DNA from: Acanthamoeba sp. SK_2022b
Lineage: Eukaryota; Discosea; Longamoebia; Acanthamoebidae
Assembly (NCBI GenBank): GCA_027943245.1
Contig: JANDJZ010000241.1
Span: 16,574-80,573, forward strand
DNA length: 64,000 nucleotides
Reading direction: 5' to 3'
The notes under the pieces were generated by a model. That model was not told the origin of the DNA. It was given only the letters and a program-made list of their open reading frames with translations, and ran no database searches. This document shows, piece after piece, positions 22,283 through 34,139 of the stretch (position 1 is its first letter; every line of letters begins with the position of its first letter). The position numbers and the translations under genes were made by a program.

Positions 22283-23655
22283 TTACGCCCATATCTACAA
22301 GAAGTCGTACGTAGAAGAAGGTGAGCTACTAGTGCTACTACAAAGTTGAAACAGCAAACGGACGGAAGTAGGGGGGGGGCGTACCCTTAGCAGTTTGTCC
22401 CAGCTACCTGTACACAAAGCCATACCGTCGGGAGACACGCCCAAGCAACTGACGCGGTTCTCGTGGCCCTTGAGGGTGCCGATCCTCTCGCCCTTCAGCG
22501 TGTCCCACACATGGCAGTGGCAGTCCTCGTAGCCGGCGAAGAGGTATCTTCCGCTGACGGAGAGCGCGACGGAGGTGATGCCGCACAAAATGCTGTCGTG
22601 CGTGTACTGCATGAGCTCCTTGTGGGCGCGAATGTCGAACAGACGGCACGAAGCGTCGTCCGAGCCGGTGACGAAGCTCAGCCCGTTGGGGAAGAACCTG
22701 TTGTAGTTGGTTGGGGAAGGTCAGAAGGAATATCGAGCCAGACAAGGGACGGAAGGTGGAGGGGGGGGGTACTGGATGGAGTTGATGTCGGATTCATGAC
22801 CCTCGAAGGTGAGCTCACACTTACCCGACCTGATGTCCCAAAGCTTGGCGGTAGAGTCGACGGCGCCCGAGATGAAGTAGTCGCGCTTCTCGGGGATGAT
22901 AGACACGCTTTAATTGAATCAAGAAGGGAAAGGAATCCATATCAATCATTTGAACCGGACGAATGCGAGGGCTGGTCGATCCGAAGCTCGAAAAGGGAAA
23001 GGCGAGGTACCTCATGACGTCACCGGTGTGGTCGCTGAACTCGGTGACCTTCGTGTCAACCTCGAGATCCCAGAGGGCGCAGGTAAGATCGCCCGAGCTC
23101 GTAACAACATCCTTGTCATTGAAGAACCGACAGCAGGCGAGGTAGCCGGTGTGGGTGAGTTCTCGGAAGACACGATTCTGGGCCTGTCGCAGGTGGTAGA
23201 CGGAGCAGGTGTTGTCGAGACCGCCGCACGCTACAAAATTGCCGCTGGGGGAGTAGGCGCAGGACATCACCCAGGCCGATCGCATGGGGATGATGCGTTC
23301 CTTGTTGGTCGTAAGGGCATCCCACACGAGCAGCTTACCATCCTGCGATGCCGACACGATGTGCCTCTTGTCGCCCGACCAATGCATGGCGTAGATTTTG
23401 TGCAGATGGCCCTCCAGTTCCCTCCTCTTCTTCATAGCGCAGCGAGGAAGCGTCTTCACATCTTTTGTGAAGTGGCCCACTGCATTGGGGAGGAGCAACG
23501 TTGTAGAGACAAAAAAACGGCTGGTTCAAGGAAAGGATGTGAAGGAGGGAAGGCGTACGAGAGACGTCGCTCCTCGCTGGCTTCCTCAGGTTTTCCTTCA
23601 TCGAGGCGGCCGAAGATGAGGCCTGAGCGATCTTTTCGTCTTTGTCTTGTTGCAT
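22283..23655 (-). CDS. Heterotrimeric G protein beta subunit
   Basis: Seven-bladed WD40 propeller of the G-beta type. The N-terminus [20 protein letters not shown] resembles the helix that pairs with G gamma. Blades run in order: [139 protein letters not shown] and [14 protein letters not shown]. The final codons, IWA and stop, come from a 12-nt exon at 22283-22294, recovered because its acceptor (CTTGTAG) and frame restore the IWN-type ending usual in the family. G beta-gamma couples seven-helix receptors to effectors and chemotaxis. Two Trp-Asp motifs and the length of about 340 residues fit canonical G beta rather than RACK1. Confidence 0.93.
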
Positions 23656-24122
23656 CGTGATCCTCTTCTACTTTCAAAATTGAAGAAATGGGGCCTAGAG
23701 AAGGAAATCAACGAGTCCTCTATGTAGGTACCTCGAGAGGAGGATTTGAGGAAGCCTTTTCGAACGGGGCTAATCCAGTCAATCGACACACAGCTCTCCT
23801 TCCAAGCAGCGCTGTCAAACCGACGGTTCGTTTTGTCCTTCCGGTGCGGGAGGGGGGCGTGCTCAACGCCGTGGCGCACACCGAATACCGAAATTCAGCG
23901 CCCCCGCATTATTGGCTGTCCTTTAATTCTATTTAGTTTTCAATTTCTCCTTAAAACAGCTTAAGAAAACGCCAAAGAAAAGCATAGCTTTACATGGGCA
24001 CGTGCACTGAGATTTCCTGGGCTCCGAGATAAGCACCAGCAGGGAACACCTCTCACAAGTGCAGGCACACAACCTCACAATCAAAAGTTTGCGGCTTGAA
24101 CAAATCACGCCCTTAACCCAAA
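23656..24122. other. Divergent intergenic region
   Basis: 467 bp between the G-beta ATG and the histidine phosphatase ATG; it should hold both promoters. No clear TATA box or gene is seen. Confidence 0.5.
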
Positions 24123-24866
24123 ATGGCGATGGCTCCACCGATCGATTTGGTGCTGGTGAGGCACGGCGAAAGCGAAGGCAACATCGCCCAAGAGATGTCC
24201 AAACTCAACGACGACACGCTTTGGGATAAGCAGGGCTTCAAGGAGCGCCACACTTCCAAATACAGGTGCGCCAGCGCGCTGCCTCCTGCCTCTCTCTCTC
24301 TCTCTCTCTCTACTGCGTCTACGCTGGATCTGTTAACGTCGGCCATTTTACGAACTTGCTTGCCTCCTCGTGGGCAGATTGACGGACCTGGGCCGCAAGC
24401 AGGCGAGCCTTGCGGGCGACTACATCCGCAAGTACATCTCCAAGAAGTTTGATCGCTACTACTGCTCCGAGTATATCAGGTAACAGTCCGCAGACTGTTC
24501 TGCCCACAACGTTGTGGCTGTGTTGCGTTTTGGGGTGCGTGCTCTGGCCACGCACGCTTTCGCTGGCGCTCATTTGCCGCGCTCCCCTGCTCCCGCTTAG
24601 GGCGATGGAAACGGCTTCGCTCCTTGGGCTCGATGGCGCCCAATGGTTCTGCGACTTTTACTTGCGCGAGAGGGACAAGGGCGTACGCGTCACCCTCTTC
24701 GACGCGCATCGCGCATGCACACACAAATGCGCATGCGGTCTCTTACCTTCCTCCCTCGACACTCAGTTGCTCGGCGGAGTGTCCGATCTGCAGAGGAAAG
24801 ACGAAGAGCAGTACCGCAGCGTGATGACGCACCAAGAACGAGGCACGCACTTGCCCGCACCGCTTC

Positions 24867-24936
<70 letters not shown>

Positions 24937-25812
24937 GCGTTCTGTGGTTGACTCGCTTTCTCATGGCTTGCTTTCCCCGCTCCGCACAGACGCCTTCTAC
25001 TGGGCGCCGCCGGGCGGCGAGTCCATTGCCAGCTCATGCCTGCGCGTCGATCGCATGCTCGACATTCTCAGGACGTCGTGTTCAGGCTTCAAGGTGATCA
25101 TGGTGTGCCACGGCAACATTATGAGGGCCTTCCGCGTGCGAATCGAACGGTAGCTCCTCCTCCTCCTCATTCATCACCCCCCCCCCCCAAAACCCCTGGC
25201 GCGATGCACTGTCGAACCTGCGTGACGCGGCATCTATTGTGGTGACAGAATGAGCCAGAGGAAGTTCAGGGAGACCGAAGAGAGCACGGACGACCGGGAC
25301 AAGCTTTGGAACTGCCAGATCATCCACTACACCCGGCGCGACCCCGAGACTGGCATCGTCGCGCCCAACTTCTACTGGGTGCGCTCGATCTGCCCGTGGG
25401 ACACCAGCCTCTCCTGGAACGTGTGGCAGCCCATCCACAGGTACACGGAAGCCTCCACACTTTTTGGCGCACGCGGGGACACTCGCTAACATGGCGCGTG
25501 CGCTGTAGGCCGACGTACTCGAGCGAAGATCTGGCGGCCGAGGTAGCTCTCGTGCCGCAGCTGATCAACAACGACGACGTGGCGGTGCTGGGCCGGACGG
25601 CCACGGAGGAGATCATGAAGAAGAGGGCCCTCCTCACCGAGTGGAAGGAGCGCGAGGAGGCCATCGCCAAGAGCGAGGAGGCCGAGAAGGAGAAGGAGGA
25701 CAGGAGGCGGGCCAGAGAGTCGTGGCTGCCCTCCAACAACCCCGCCACCACCACCACGGGAGGAGGTAACCAGCCGCACCAGCTCCAACAACTCGAGCGC
25801 ACTGGCCTCTAA
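24123..25812 (+). CDS. Histidine phosphatase (phosphoglycerate mutase-like) family protein
   Basis: The N-terminus MAMAPPIDLVLVRHGESEGN holds the RHG motif with the nucleophilic His at residue 14. Later exons give RLTDLGRKQASLAGDYIRKY, FDRYYCSEYIR followed by AMETASLLGL (phosphate-pocket Arg), FYLRERDKG (acid region), FYWAPPGGESIASSCLRVD and FKVIMVCHGNIMRAFRV, the second catalytic His. After the domain come RDKLWNCQIIHYTRRDPETG, a segment with WVRSICPWD, and a C-terminal charged helix (KERE, EEAEKEKEDRRRARESWLP). The family removes phosphate from small molecules or proteins; the substrate is not predictable here. Seven exons can be joined in frame. One intron has a 67-bp TG microsatellite. 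The gene converges on the antiporter gene. Confidence 0.88.
24869..24935 (+). repeat. (TG)33 microsatellite in a histidine phosphatase intron
   Basis: Perfect TG run in the intron ahead of the exon starting DAFYWAPPGGES. Confidence 0.97.
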
Positions 25813-25826
25813 CGCTCGTGAATAGC

Positions 25827-25832
25827 AATAAA
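25827..25832 (+). terminator. Poly(A) signal AATAAA
   Basis: Canonical AATAAA 15 bp after the histidine phosphatase stop codon; consistent with a very short 3' UTR. Confidence 0.6.
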
Positions 25833-26350
25833 ATTATTTATCGCCACTAAAAGCAAAGCATTTAATAATTTTTAATTGTTGTGTATTTTTAATTGTTGTG
25901 TATTTATCTTCCGGTTTATTCGTAGTTCTCTGACTCACGCTTGTGGGGCAGGAGGAGGCCGAGTGGATGAGCTGCGCGATTCCGGGGGTCAGAACTCCTC
26001 GGGCTCGCCGCTGCCCACGAGACCCACTTGCCCACGCGATACCCCTCGTGAGCGCCTCTTTCTCGGCTTCCTCTGACGCGTGAGGTTTGAGGAGAGGGAG
26101 GGGGTCATCATAATACACACAACCACGATGCACTTGCAGGCGTGCGGGCCCTCCTTTGTCTTCTTGTTCTGGCCGCGTTTCTCATGCAACAGTGGCTTCC
26201 AGGGCGGAACCCCTCGTTGATGTTCGTTTATTCAAAAATCGAACTTTGTTGTGTCTCCAACATGCCTTCGTCAAGACTGCACAGCCGGTGACAAAACTGA
26301 TGTACCTTGGTAAGCCCCAACAAGGTATAACCTAAAAAAAACATAACCGC
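25833..26350. other. Intergenic between convergent genes
   Basis: Tail-to-tail spacer of about 520 bp. No coding or RNA gene is seen. An 18-bp direct duplication (TTTTTAATTGTTGTGTAT) lies near 25869-25902. Confidence 0.5.
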
Positions 26351-29300
26351 TCACACATCGCTGCCCGTGGTCTCGCCGCTGTCCTCCTCCTTTCCCTTGT
26401 TGTGCTTGGCCGCGGCTTCGAGGTCGCCCTCATCGTCTTCGCTGCTGCCGCTGGCTTCGTCGTTCGCGGGGCGTCTCAGGCACGCCAAGCATCCGCCCAC
26501 CGAATGGCGCGTGTCGATGTAAGCCGGCGTCTTGAGCGGCGGATGGACGACCAGCAGCGACGTCGTCGACGAGCCCACGAGGTCGCTGAACTGCACAGAG
26601 CCATCGTCCTCGCATTCGTTCTCGTTCTCGTCGTCATCTTCATCGCCCCGCAGGCGTTGCCCCAAGCGAAGGTGCGGGAGGTGGTGGCGGTGAAGGTTGA
26701 GGTGGTGATGCACGTGGTGCTGGGCGCGCGACCACTTGCGCTCGTTGCCGATCACGATCATCTGGTACACGTGCTTGGCCTCCTCTTGGAGCGCCTCCTC
26801 CAGCACGTCGTCGTTCTCGCTCACGACCAGCGACATGTTGGGCCGGGCGCGCACGAGGGCCTGCACGCCTTCGAAGCTCTCCATGAACTGCTCCTCGCTC
26901 CGCTTCTGCTCCGCCGTGAACGCCGACGGCAGCATCGAGCCCGCGCCCGCAGTCTCCAGCGCGATCGAGGCCGGTTCCTGGCTCTGTCACACGAGTCAAC
27001 ACGTGCGTGTGCGTGTGTGCGTGTGTGCGTGTGTTGTCGTACCGAGAGGCTGACGCGGGGAGACTCGGCGAGGTCCTCGCCGTCGCTGCTGCTGTCGTTG
27101 TTCTCGGGGCTGTGTTCGCCGGTGGTCTTGCGCTTCCTGCCGCCGGTGTTCGTCTCCTGCATCTCCACCTCGGCCTCCTCCTGCTTCGTCGGCGACGAGA
27201 CCGAGCGTCTCCGCTGCGGATCGGGTCGGGGGCCGTGGACGCCGCGCCGCACCAGCCGCACGAGCAGGCCGATGAGGAACAGGATGTCAAAGTACTGGTG
27301 CCACGCGGCCCTCTTCTTGGTGGCCGCCGCCGAGGCGGGAGCGGATGATGACGACGACGACGACGAGGCCTGGGCCGTGCGCGGGGTGAGGGCGTCGCCA
27401 GAGAGCTGGCCGCGCTCGCGCATGAGCCACTCCTTGCGGGGCACGAGGACGGTGAGGTGGACGTCGGGATCGCGGGCCATCTCGAGCGCCACCCGGACCG
27501 CCTCCCTCTCGAACGTATGGAACGAGTAGACGAACAGGACGCGCTCGACGTTGGTGCGGTCCCTCAGCCTGCCCTTATCGACGAAAATGCCTGCGCGCGC
27601 GCGTGTGGCGTCAGCGGGGGGGGGGGGTAACGCGGAGGTGGTGGGCCGGGCTTACCGACGGGGCTACGGATGTGTTGCATGAGGTGGTGGGCTCGGCGAC
27701 CGCCCTCGTTGATGGGATCCGATTTCTGTCGATTCCAGCCCAGGATGACCAGGTCTCGCACCTGCAGAGCGAGCGGGCAACAGAGTGTGCGTGGTTACAA
27801 CGCAGCGCACGACGATGCGTGAGAGCCAGGCGGGGAAAGGGCGTGGTTACGCGCGAGTTGGCGATCTTGGTGAGGTCGGCAGCGATGTTGCCCGAAGCGC
27901 GGGCGGAGACCTTGAAGTCGACGTTGAGCACCGACGCCCTCTGTCGCGCAAACTCGACCGCGTCCGACTTGTCCACTCGCAACTGCGTCGACACACATGC
28001 ACGTACACTCAACGCATGAGCACGATTAAGGTAGCGGCGGCGGCAGGGTCGGTGCGTACAGCAAAGAAGTAGGTGGATGGCCGCTCGGAGATCTCGGTGA
28101 GGTGGACCGCGTTGACGCGAGGCTTGCGCTTGGAATCGATGCCCTTGGCGTGGGCCTTGGCCAGAGCGCCGGCGACGGTCACCATCGACACGCCGATCCT
28201 CGGCTCGGGAATGCACACCAGCACCGAGTACTGGGAGCTGCCAGCAGCCAAACGCGTGAGTGGTGAGCGCGCGGGATTGCGGCAGGAGCTCGCGTAGATG
28301 GACAGGAACCTTTTGCGCATAGTGGGGTTGTGACGCTTTTCGTTGCGAGTCCACAGCAGCCACACGATCGGCGTGGTGAGGAGCGTGTTCCAGATGGCCA
28401 TGACGACAAAGGCAGCGAAGATCTCCTTGGTGAGGACGCCGATGTCGAGGCCCACGTTGAGCACCACCAGCTCAACCAGCCCCTTCGTGTTGAGCAGGAA
28501 TCCGATCGTGAGCGACTCCCTGTAATACAACCACAGATTATTTAAAAAAAATAAATGATACAAATAAAATAAAATAAAATAAAATTAGATTAAAGAAGTT
28601 GAAGCTGAGATGATGGGGCCGTGCCGCCAGGTGTTGCATAGGAGACGCGAGGCGATGGTGGCGCCGCCAATCTTGCCCAGCATGGAGACGGCGATGACCA
28701 GCAAGACAGTAACGCCGGCCTGCCACGAGTTGAGTGTCGACAGGTCGGTCCTGAGGCCCGAGTAGGTGAAGTAGAGCGGCACGAGGATGACCATGATCAA
28801 GTCCTACCCGCGATATAGCTGTCAGTTGTCTGCGAAGCTTAGGCTTGCGCGGAGCAGCTTGCGCACCTCGATTCGTTCGGTCATGCGCACGGCGAACCCG
28901 TTGCCGCGCGGAACGATGACGCCCAGGAAGAATCCGCCGAACATGGAGTGGACGCCAATGACCTGCGCGCAGTCGCGGATGAGAGCCGAGTGGGGGAAAG
29001 GGGCAAGAGAGAGAGAGAGAGAGAGAGAGAGGAGATCAGGGTGCGGCGGAGAGCGTACGTCAGTGGTCCAGGCCGAGATAAAGAGGAGGACCAAGATGAG
29101 GATCACGAATTCGTGCTTCATCGTCTCGCGGGCGTGCACTCTCCTGTTGGTTGGTCGACACAAATTCGGTTAGGTTGAGGTGCAGCGGCAAGGCGAGGCG
29201 AGCGCGAGGCGAGGGACGTGCTTGGAGAGCCAGCTGAGAATGGGCCGCAGGACGACCACCATCACGAGCACGTAGCCGGCGAAGACCAGAAGGGTGTAGA

Positions 29301-30342
29301 GGGCGGTGAGCGAGCCGGCCGACCGGGCGATCGAAACGACAATGGCCAACAAGATCCACGCCCTGTCTCCGACGAGGAAGGGAGGTGAGGCCAAGATGAG
29401 TCGACGAGAATGAAGGGGGGGGCTTGATACGTGACGTCATCCACGGCGGCCGACGAGAGGGCGATGATGCCGACTTTGGATTGGGTGAGGCCCTGGTCGG
29501 TGAGAATGCGGGCCAGCACGGGGAAGGCCGTGATCGACGTGGCCACGCCGACGAACAGCAGGAACGACGCGAACGTGGCGGTCTTGGTCTGGACCAGCCC
29601 GCCCGGTGAGCAGAGCAACGAATCAAGCAGACTGAGTTGTGGGGACAATGGGCACACCATTGGCATTTCGTAAAAGATGTAAGCCGAAGCGCCGATGCCC
29701 AGACAGAAGGGCACCACCATGGCCGTGATACTGATGACGGCCGAGCCCTTTAGGTTTCTACGCATGAGAGCCGGGTCAACCTCGAGCCCGACAAGGAACC
29801 TGGAGAGAGCGAAACAAGTGTTGGTAATCAGGCCGGGAGGGTTTCAGGAGGAAGGCAGCGCAGGAGAGGAGGAGACGAGACGAACATGAAGAGGATGAGG
29901 CCCACGTTGGCGATCACTGTAATTGGGGAGGCGAAAAGGTTGGCGTTAGTCGAGTGTTCCGTCTCGGTACGATGGCCACAGAAGGTTCCCGAACCATTGA
30001 AGACAGTGATGGAGGAGGCGGGAAAGATGTTGACGGTGAAGCCCTTCGCGAAGCCCATCACGGAGGGCCCCAGCAGGATGCCCGTGATCACCTCGGCGAT
30101 GACGCTCGGCTCTGTTATTTTTGATGTTCGTAAGCACACAATATTTGTCGACATATTATTATTGCATTTTCAATAATAACGACATCAAAAAGTCATTAAG
30201 GGGCGCGCGTACGTTTGATGAACTTGAAGAAGTAGCTGAGCACCTTGGACACAGTGACCACGATAATGAGCTGGATGATGAACAGGTCCAGCGGGGAATT
30301 CAACAGCGGGTTGTCGCCCTGGTAGATGCTCGTTTGAACCAT
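26351..30342 (-). CDS. CPA2-type cation/proton antiporter with long cytosolic regulatory tail
   Basis: Membrane transporter exchanging Na+ or K+ for H+. The start MVQTSIYQGDNPLLNSPLDL is followed by the first membrane helix and, after an intron, by the family signature QPSVIAEVITGILLGPSVMG. Further exons give VGLILFMFV and FLVGLEVDPALMRRNLKGS, FVGVATSITAFPVLARILTD, GIIALSSAAVDDVT (conserved Asp pair of the ion site), HSMFGGFFLGVIVPR, LVPLYFTYSGLRTDLSTLNS and LLNTKGLVELVVLNVGLDIG. The tail, about 600 residues, has two parts resembling universal-stress-protein folds (YSVLVCIPEPRIGVSMVTVA and LVILGWNRQKSD), an acidic Ser-rich insert, and a His-rich stretch (AQHHVHHHLNLHRHHLPHL). This layout matches plant CHX and amoebal homologues. 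Transported ion and membrane are not predictable. A frame upstream to 30423 is possible. Confidence 0.87.
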
Positions 30343-31016
30343 CCTGCCCCTAGACCTGCGGCCGTCTGTCTCGATTGTTGGGGTGTCTCCTGTGTCTCTC
30401 TCTGGCCTTCCGGAAACGAGCAAAAGGCGTCTACGCCTTGACTAGCTCTTGTCTCTCTTCCAGAAATAGAAAATAGAAGTCAAGCAGAAGTTTTTGCGGT
30501 GTAGCCGCTTCTAGCGGGCGGCGTGGGTCGAGCTCAAAGAGATAGGAAGCTGCGACTGAGCCTACGTCCGTGGCCTTTTAAGGCGTGGTGAAGGGGGCGG
30601 AGAGTGTATCCCAGAGGCCCAAGCTTGGCGAGGCGATGATGAGGGCGATATTATTGGAAGGGAAGCGAAACAGAACGTTCCTGAAACACACGGATTGGTC
30701 GATGACGCTGGCCGAAGCCTGGATAAAGTCACGAACCATCAAGATCGTGCCAATCGCAGCGACCCGAGAACCGGGGCCGGGAGACTTCTCGTCACGTTTC
30801 CTGACGCCGTGTCCTCGCCTCCCTTGCTCCGTGTTCTGACAAGAAGCGACGAAACACTCACGCCATTTCATGTAGACACACCTTGTATTTTTTTGTCAAG
30901 TGGCGATGATTAACCAAAGAGGGGGAGAGCCATCCCATCCCATCCCAATCCACTCCAGTCGAGTGGTCACCTCCGGCTGGCCGGAGGAGAAGGGCTTGTA
31001 TGGCGCGGGGGACCTC
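30343..31016. other. Intergenic, no recognised gene
   Basis: Between the antiporter start and the kinase stop (both - strand). A 97-codon frame on the - strand (30578-30871) has no recognisable domain and is not called. Confidence 0.45.
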
Positions 31017-33782
31017 TCACTGTCGCACGTTGTAGCCAATCTCGCTCAACTCGTCGGTCGGTTCCGCGTTGAGCTGCGCATAGAACACCGCCTTGGCGAA
31101 CGGAATGTGTGGGTAGATGAACTCCAGGTCCTGCATCAAGATAACACACAGCACAGCACAGCACAACACAGCAACACGACCGAATACGCATCAGCGCCGC
31201 CCTTTGCTCGCGTATGTGTATGTGTGCTCACCTTGTACTCCTCCTCGGTCTCTCGCAGGACCTTCTTCAGGGTCGTCCTGATGTGTTCGTTCTTTGTAGA
31301 AAACCCACCTGCACGCACGCGCACGACGCCGCAGTCAACATGCGTGTGTGCGTGTGCGTGTGTCCGCGCGCGCGTGTGCGTGTGTGATCGAAGAGAATAC
31401 CTTCGGACACTTTGATGAGGTCGTGCCTCGTCTTCTCGCCCTTGCGCGCGAGATAGGAAATGACGAGCGAATCGAGCTGGGAGGAGCTGAACCGGAAGAT
31501 GACCGTGCGGGGCTCGTCCAGGGTCTCGAGCAGCTCCTCCACTTGCTGCCGCGACGCAAAGCCGTGAATGAAGCCGACTCGCCACAAGCCGTGCAGCTGC
31601 GCGCACCAAACACACACCGGTCAGCTGCCGCTATTCCACCTCAAGGCCAGGCCAGGCAGCGAGCGCAAAATAATAATAATAATAATAATAAAATGCGAAG
31701 CATTACCCGCGGGTCCTTGATCAGTTTGTAGATGGCCGAGTACCACGCCCAGAAGCTTGTGAACTGCGATAGTGTTACATATTCACCGCCGCCATTGGCT
31801 GGATGTCGACACAAACGATCGCAAATCGCAGATGGTGAGCGCAGGAGAAAGCCAAAGGCCATCGCGCGTGCGTTGCGTTGCGTTGCGAGATGAGCCCATC
31901 GTACGTATCATGCTGGCGATGTTGGCGAGTTCGTCGTCGTTTAGCTGTCGCTCCGTCTCGTCCTTGATCTGCTGGGCCACCGCGTCCAGAATATGCTGCG
32001 CCTTCACCGTACACTTGTCCAACTCCGTGAAGGTCTGCAGGGGAGCGAGGGCCAGCAGCAGCAGGGTGAGTGCGCCAGGCGGAGAGAGCAGAGCGAAGGG
32101 AGGAGGTGGACGGCAGCGTACACCCGTGCACAGCGAGAGGAAGAGGTCCCTGCCCTCCGTGGTGATGGTCTGGCTATCGAGCTCCCTGGTTAATCGCTTC
32201 AGCTCCTTGTTGAGCTTGTCCAGGCGTTCCACGACCTGGGCGAGCGATGGGCGAGCAGCGGGATCCTCTTGGCAGCAGGCGATGGCGAGCTTCATCAACG
32301 CCGGCGGGCAATCTGAAGCTACGCTCGGCCAAACGTGTCGTGTCGTGTCGTGTCGTGTCGTGTCGTGTCGTGTCGTGTCGTGTCGTGTCGTGTCGTGTGT
32401 GAACGCATGCATGTGCGCACGGATAGACCGCTCATCGTTGTCTCGCTGTGGATGGGCGTACCAGTCTGGGAGACCATCTCGGAGAGCTTGGACGAGTCGA
32501 CGCCAAACTCGAGCTTCTTGGACTTTTGGTAGACCATGCCCAATCGAATGTGCTCTCCGTCGAATCGGGTGATGATCTCGCCCAGCACTATGCCGTAGCT
32601 GTCCACGGTGGAGACAAATAAAAGTTCATATAATTAATTAAATAAATAAACAGATTAATACAAGTGCTGAGCCAAGTCCAAAATCAATACCTGAAGATAT
32701 CGGCCCTCTCGTCGTACTCGTAGTTGTCCACCTCAGGCGCTCTGATAATTGATAGATCGAAGAAGAGAAGCGATTAGGGCGAGCGGGAGTCGGTAAGCGG
32801 TCAACGGAGGTACCGCCACCACGGGTCCCCGACGGCCGAGAGCTTGGCGCCGCCCTTGTGCAGTACAGCCAGACCGAAATCTGCCACTTTACACTCCAGA
32901 CTCGCGCCCAGCTGTGCGCAGCAGGGTCGCGTAATGGCGTGAGCGGTGATGAATAAACAACCAAATAAATAAATAAAAGTGCGGACACTGTGAGCCAGTC
33001 GCGCACCAGCACGTTCTCGCTCTTCAGGTCGCGGTGAAGGATGCGTCGGTCGTGGAGATAGCCCAGAGCGTTCGCAATCTCGAGCGCCATGTTCACACGT
33101 GTCGACCACGAGCTCTTCTTAGTCTTCAGGAATGTCGACAGGGTGCCTGTTTGGGGGCACAGCACGGTCACTCCCTTGCGTTGCTCTCTCCTACACGGAT
33201 AAAGAGAGAGAGAGAGAGAGAGAGAGAAGCATGGCAGCGGTGCGGGATACCATTCGGAACGAATTCGGTGACAATGGAGAGCTCGCCCTTCTCCGTGTCG
33301 TGCTGTACGCCCATCCACAGCACGATGTTGGGATGCCGCAGATACTTCATGATTTGCACCTGCACACATAAGGAGAGAGAGAGAGAGAGAGACGAGGAGG
33401 AGAAATGTTGGATGAGCGTATTGTCTACGAGTAGTAGCAGAGCCTGGGTGGTACAGCGAACCTCGTGCAGGAAGTCTTTGGCGATGTCATCGTTGTGTTC
33501 GTGCAGCTTCTTGATGGCCACGGTCGTTGTCAGGTACTTGCCTTTGTACACCTAGGCGATCACAGTCCCGATCGCACAGGGGAACGCGAACGTGAGGGCG
33601 AGGCCACGCTACTCGAAGAAAAAAAAAGGGAAGAGGAGAAGGTCGAAAGAGGGGGCCAAAGCACGTACAACACCAAAGGCACCGCGACCAAGCTCACTCT
33701 GGATGGTCAGCTTGTCAGCAGGAATCAGCCAATTCTCTTGGAGCTCTGTGATGCGCTCCTCGCTTGGTGGCTCGCCGTACAT
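31017..33782 (-). CDS. TKL-family protein kinase with C-terminal SH2 domain (SHK-like)
   Basis: The start MYGEPPSEERITELQENWLI precedes the glycine loop LGRGAFGVVYKGKY (split by an intron). Kinase motifs are complete: TVAIKKLHEHND (ATP Lys), HPNIVLWMGV, ILHRDLKSENVLV, KVADFGLAVL, GDPWWRAPEV after splicing, and DIFSYGIVLGEIITR. The region up to PAARPSLAQVVERLDKL closes the kinase. A helical linker (EGRDLFLSLCTG, IKDETERQLNDDELANIASM) leads to the SH2 domain: FWAWYSAIYKLIKDPR, LHGLWRVGFIHGFASRQQVE, TVIFRFSSSQLDSLVISYLA (phosphotyrosine-binding Arg in IFRFS) and the stretch ending FIYPHIPFAKAVFYAQLN. Stop at 31017 after NVRQ. Dictyostelium SHK proteins have this order and act as dual-specificity kinases; that activity is inferred. 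HRDLKSEN is the Ser/Thr-type catalytic loop. Confidence 0.88.
32336..32397. repeat. (TGTCG)12 tandem repeat in a kinase intron
   Basis: About 12 perfect copies of a 5-bp unit inside the intron between the exon ending SEMVSQ and the one starting DCPPALMKL. Confidence 0.95.
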
Positions 33783-34139
33783 GCTATGTGGTGTGGTGGC
33801 CCCTTAGATTGGTCAAGATGTCAATTGGGGGAGCCAAAATCTTAAGCTTCCTGGAGCTGTACGTTTTAATCACTTTGAAATGGCCAATGTGCTGCGCCCA
33901 CCGAAAAGATGTTGCCAAGGCAGCTACACTTTTATGGGTGAAAAAATTTGAATCTGGGCATCATTTCTTTCAGAATTTCTTTCTGTAAGGGAAAAAGAAA
34001 ACTTGGCACAAGAACAGAAGCGGTGTGCTGCTCGTCTCTTTGATTCCTTGAATACTGTTTTGTCCCAGTGGCACCTCTTGCAGTGGGCATACACACTCTC
34101 AGGAAGGCTCTAATCAAGTTATCATACAATTAAACCAAA
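33783..34139. promoter_or_regulatory. Divergent promoter region
   Basis: 357 bp between the kinase ATG and the RabGGTase alpha ATG. It contains no coding sequence I can support and no obvious TATA element. Confidence 0.45.

Noticed and set aside
26402..27529. 375-codon open frame on the + strand
   Set aside because: Opposite strand of the antiporter tail; no recognisable family, and the - strand has clear coding content.
30578..30871. 97-codon frame on the - strand between antiporter and kinase
   Set aside because: No domain, no start context or splice partners; kept as intergenic.
32336..32397. Possible CRISPR-like array
   Set aside because: A plain 5-bp tandem repeat without spacers, in a eukaryotic intron.
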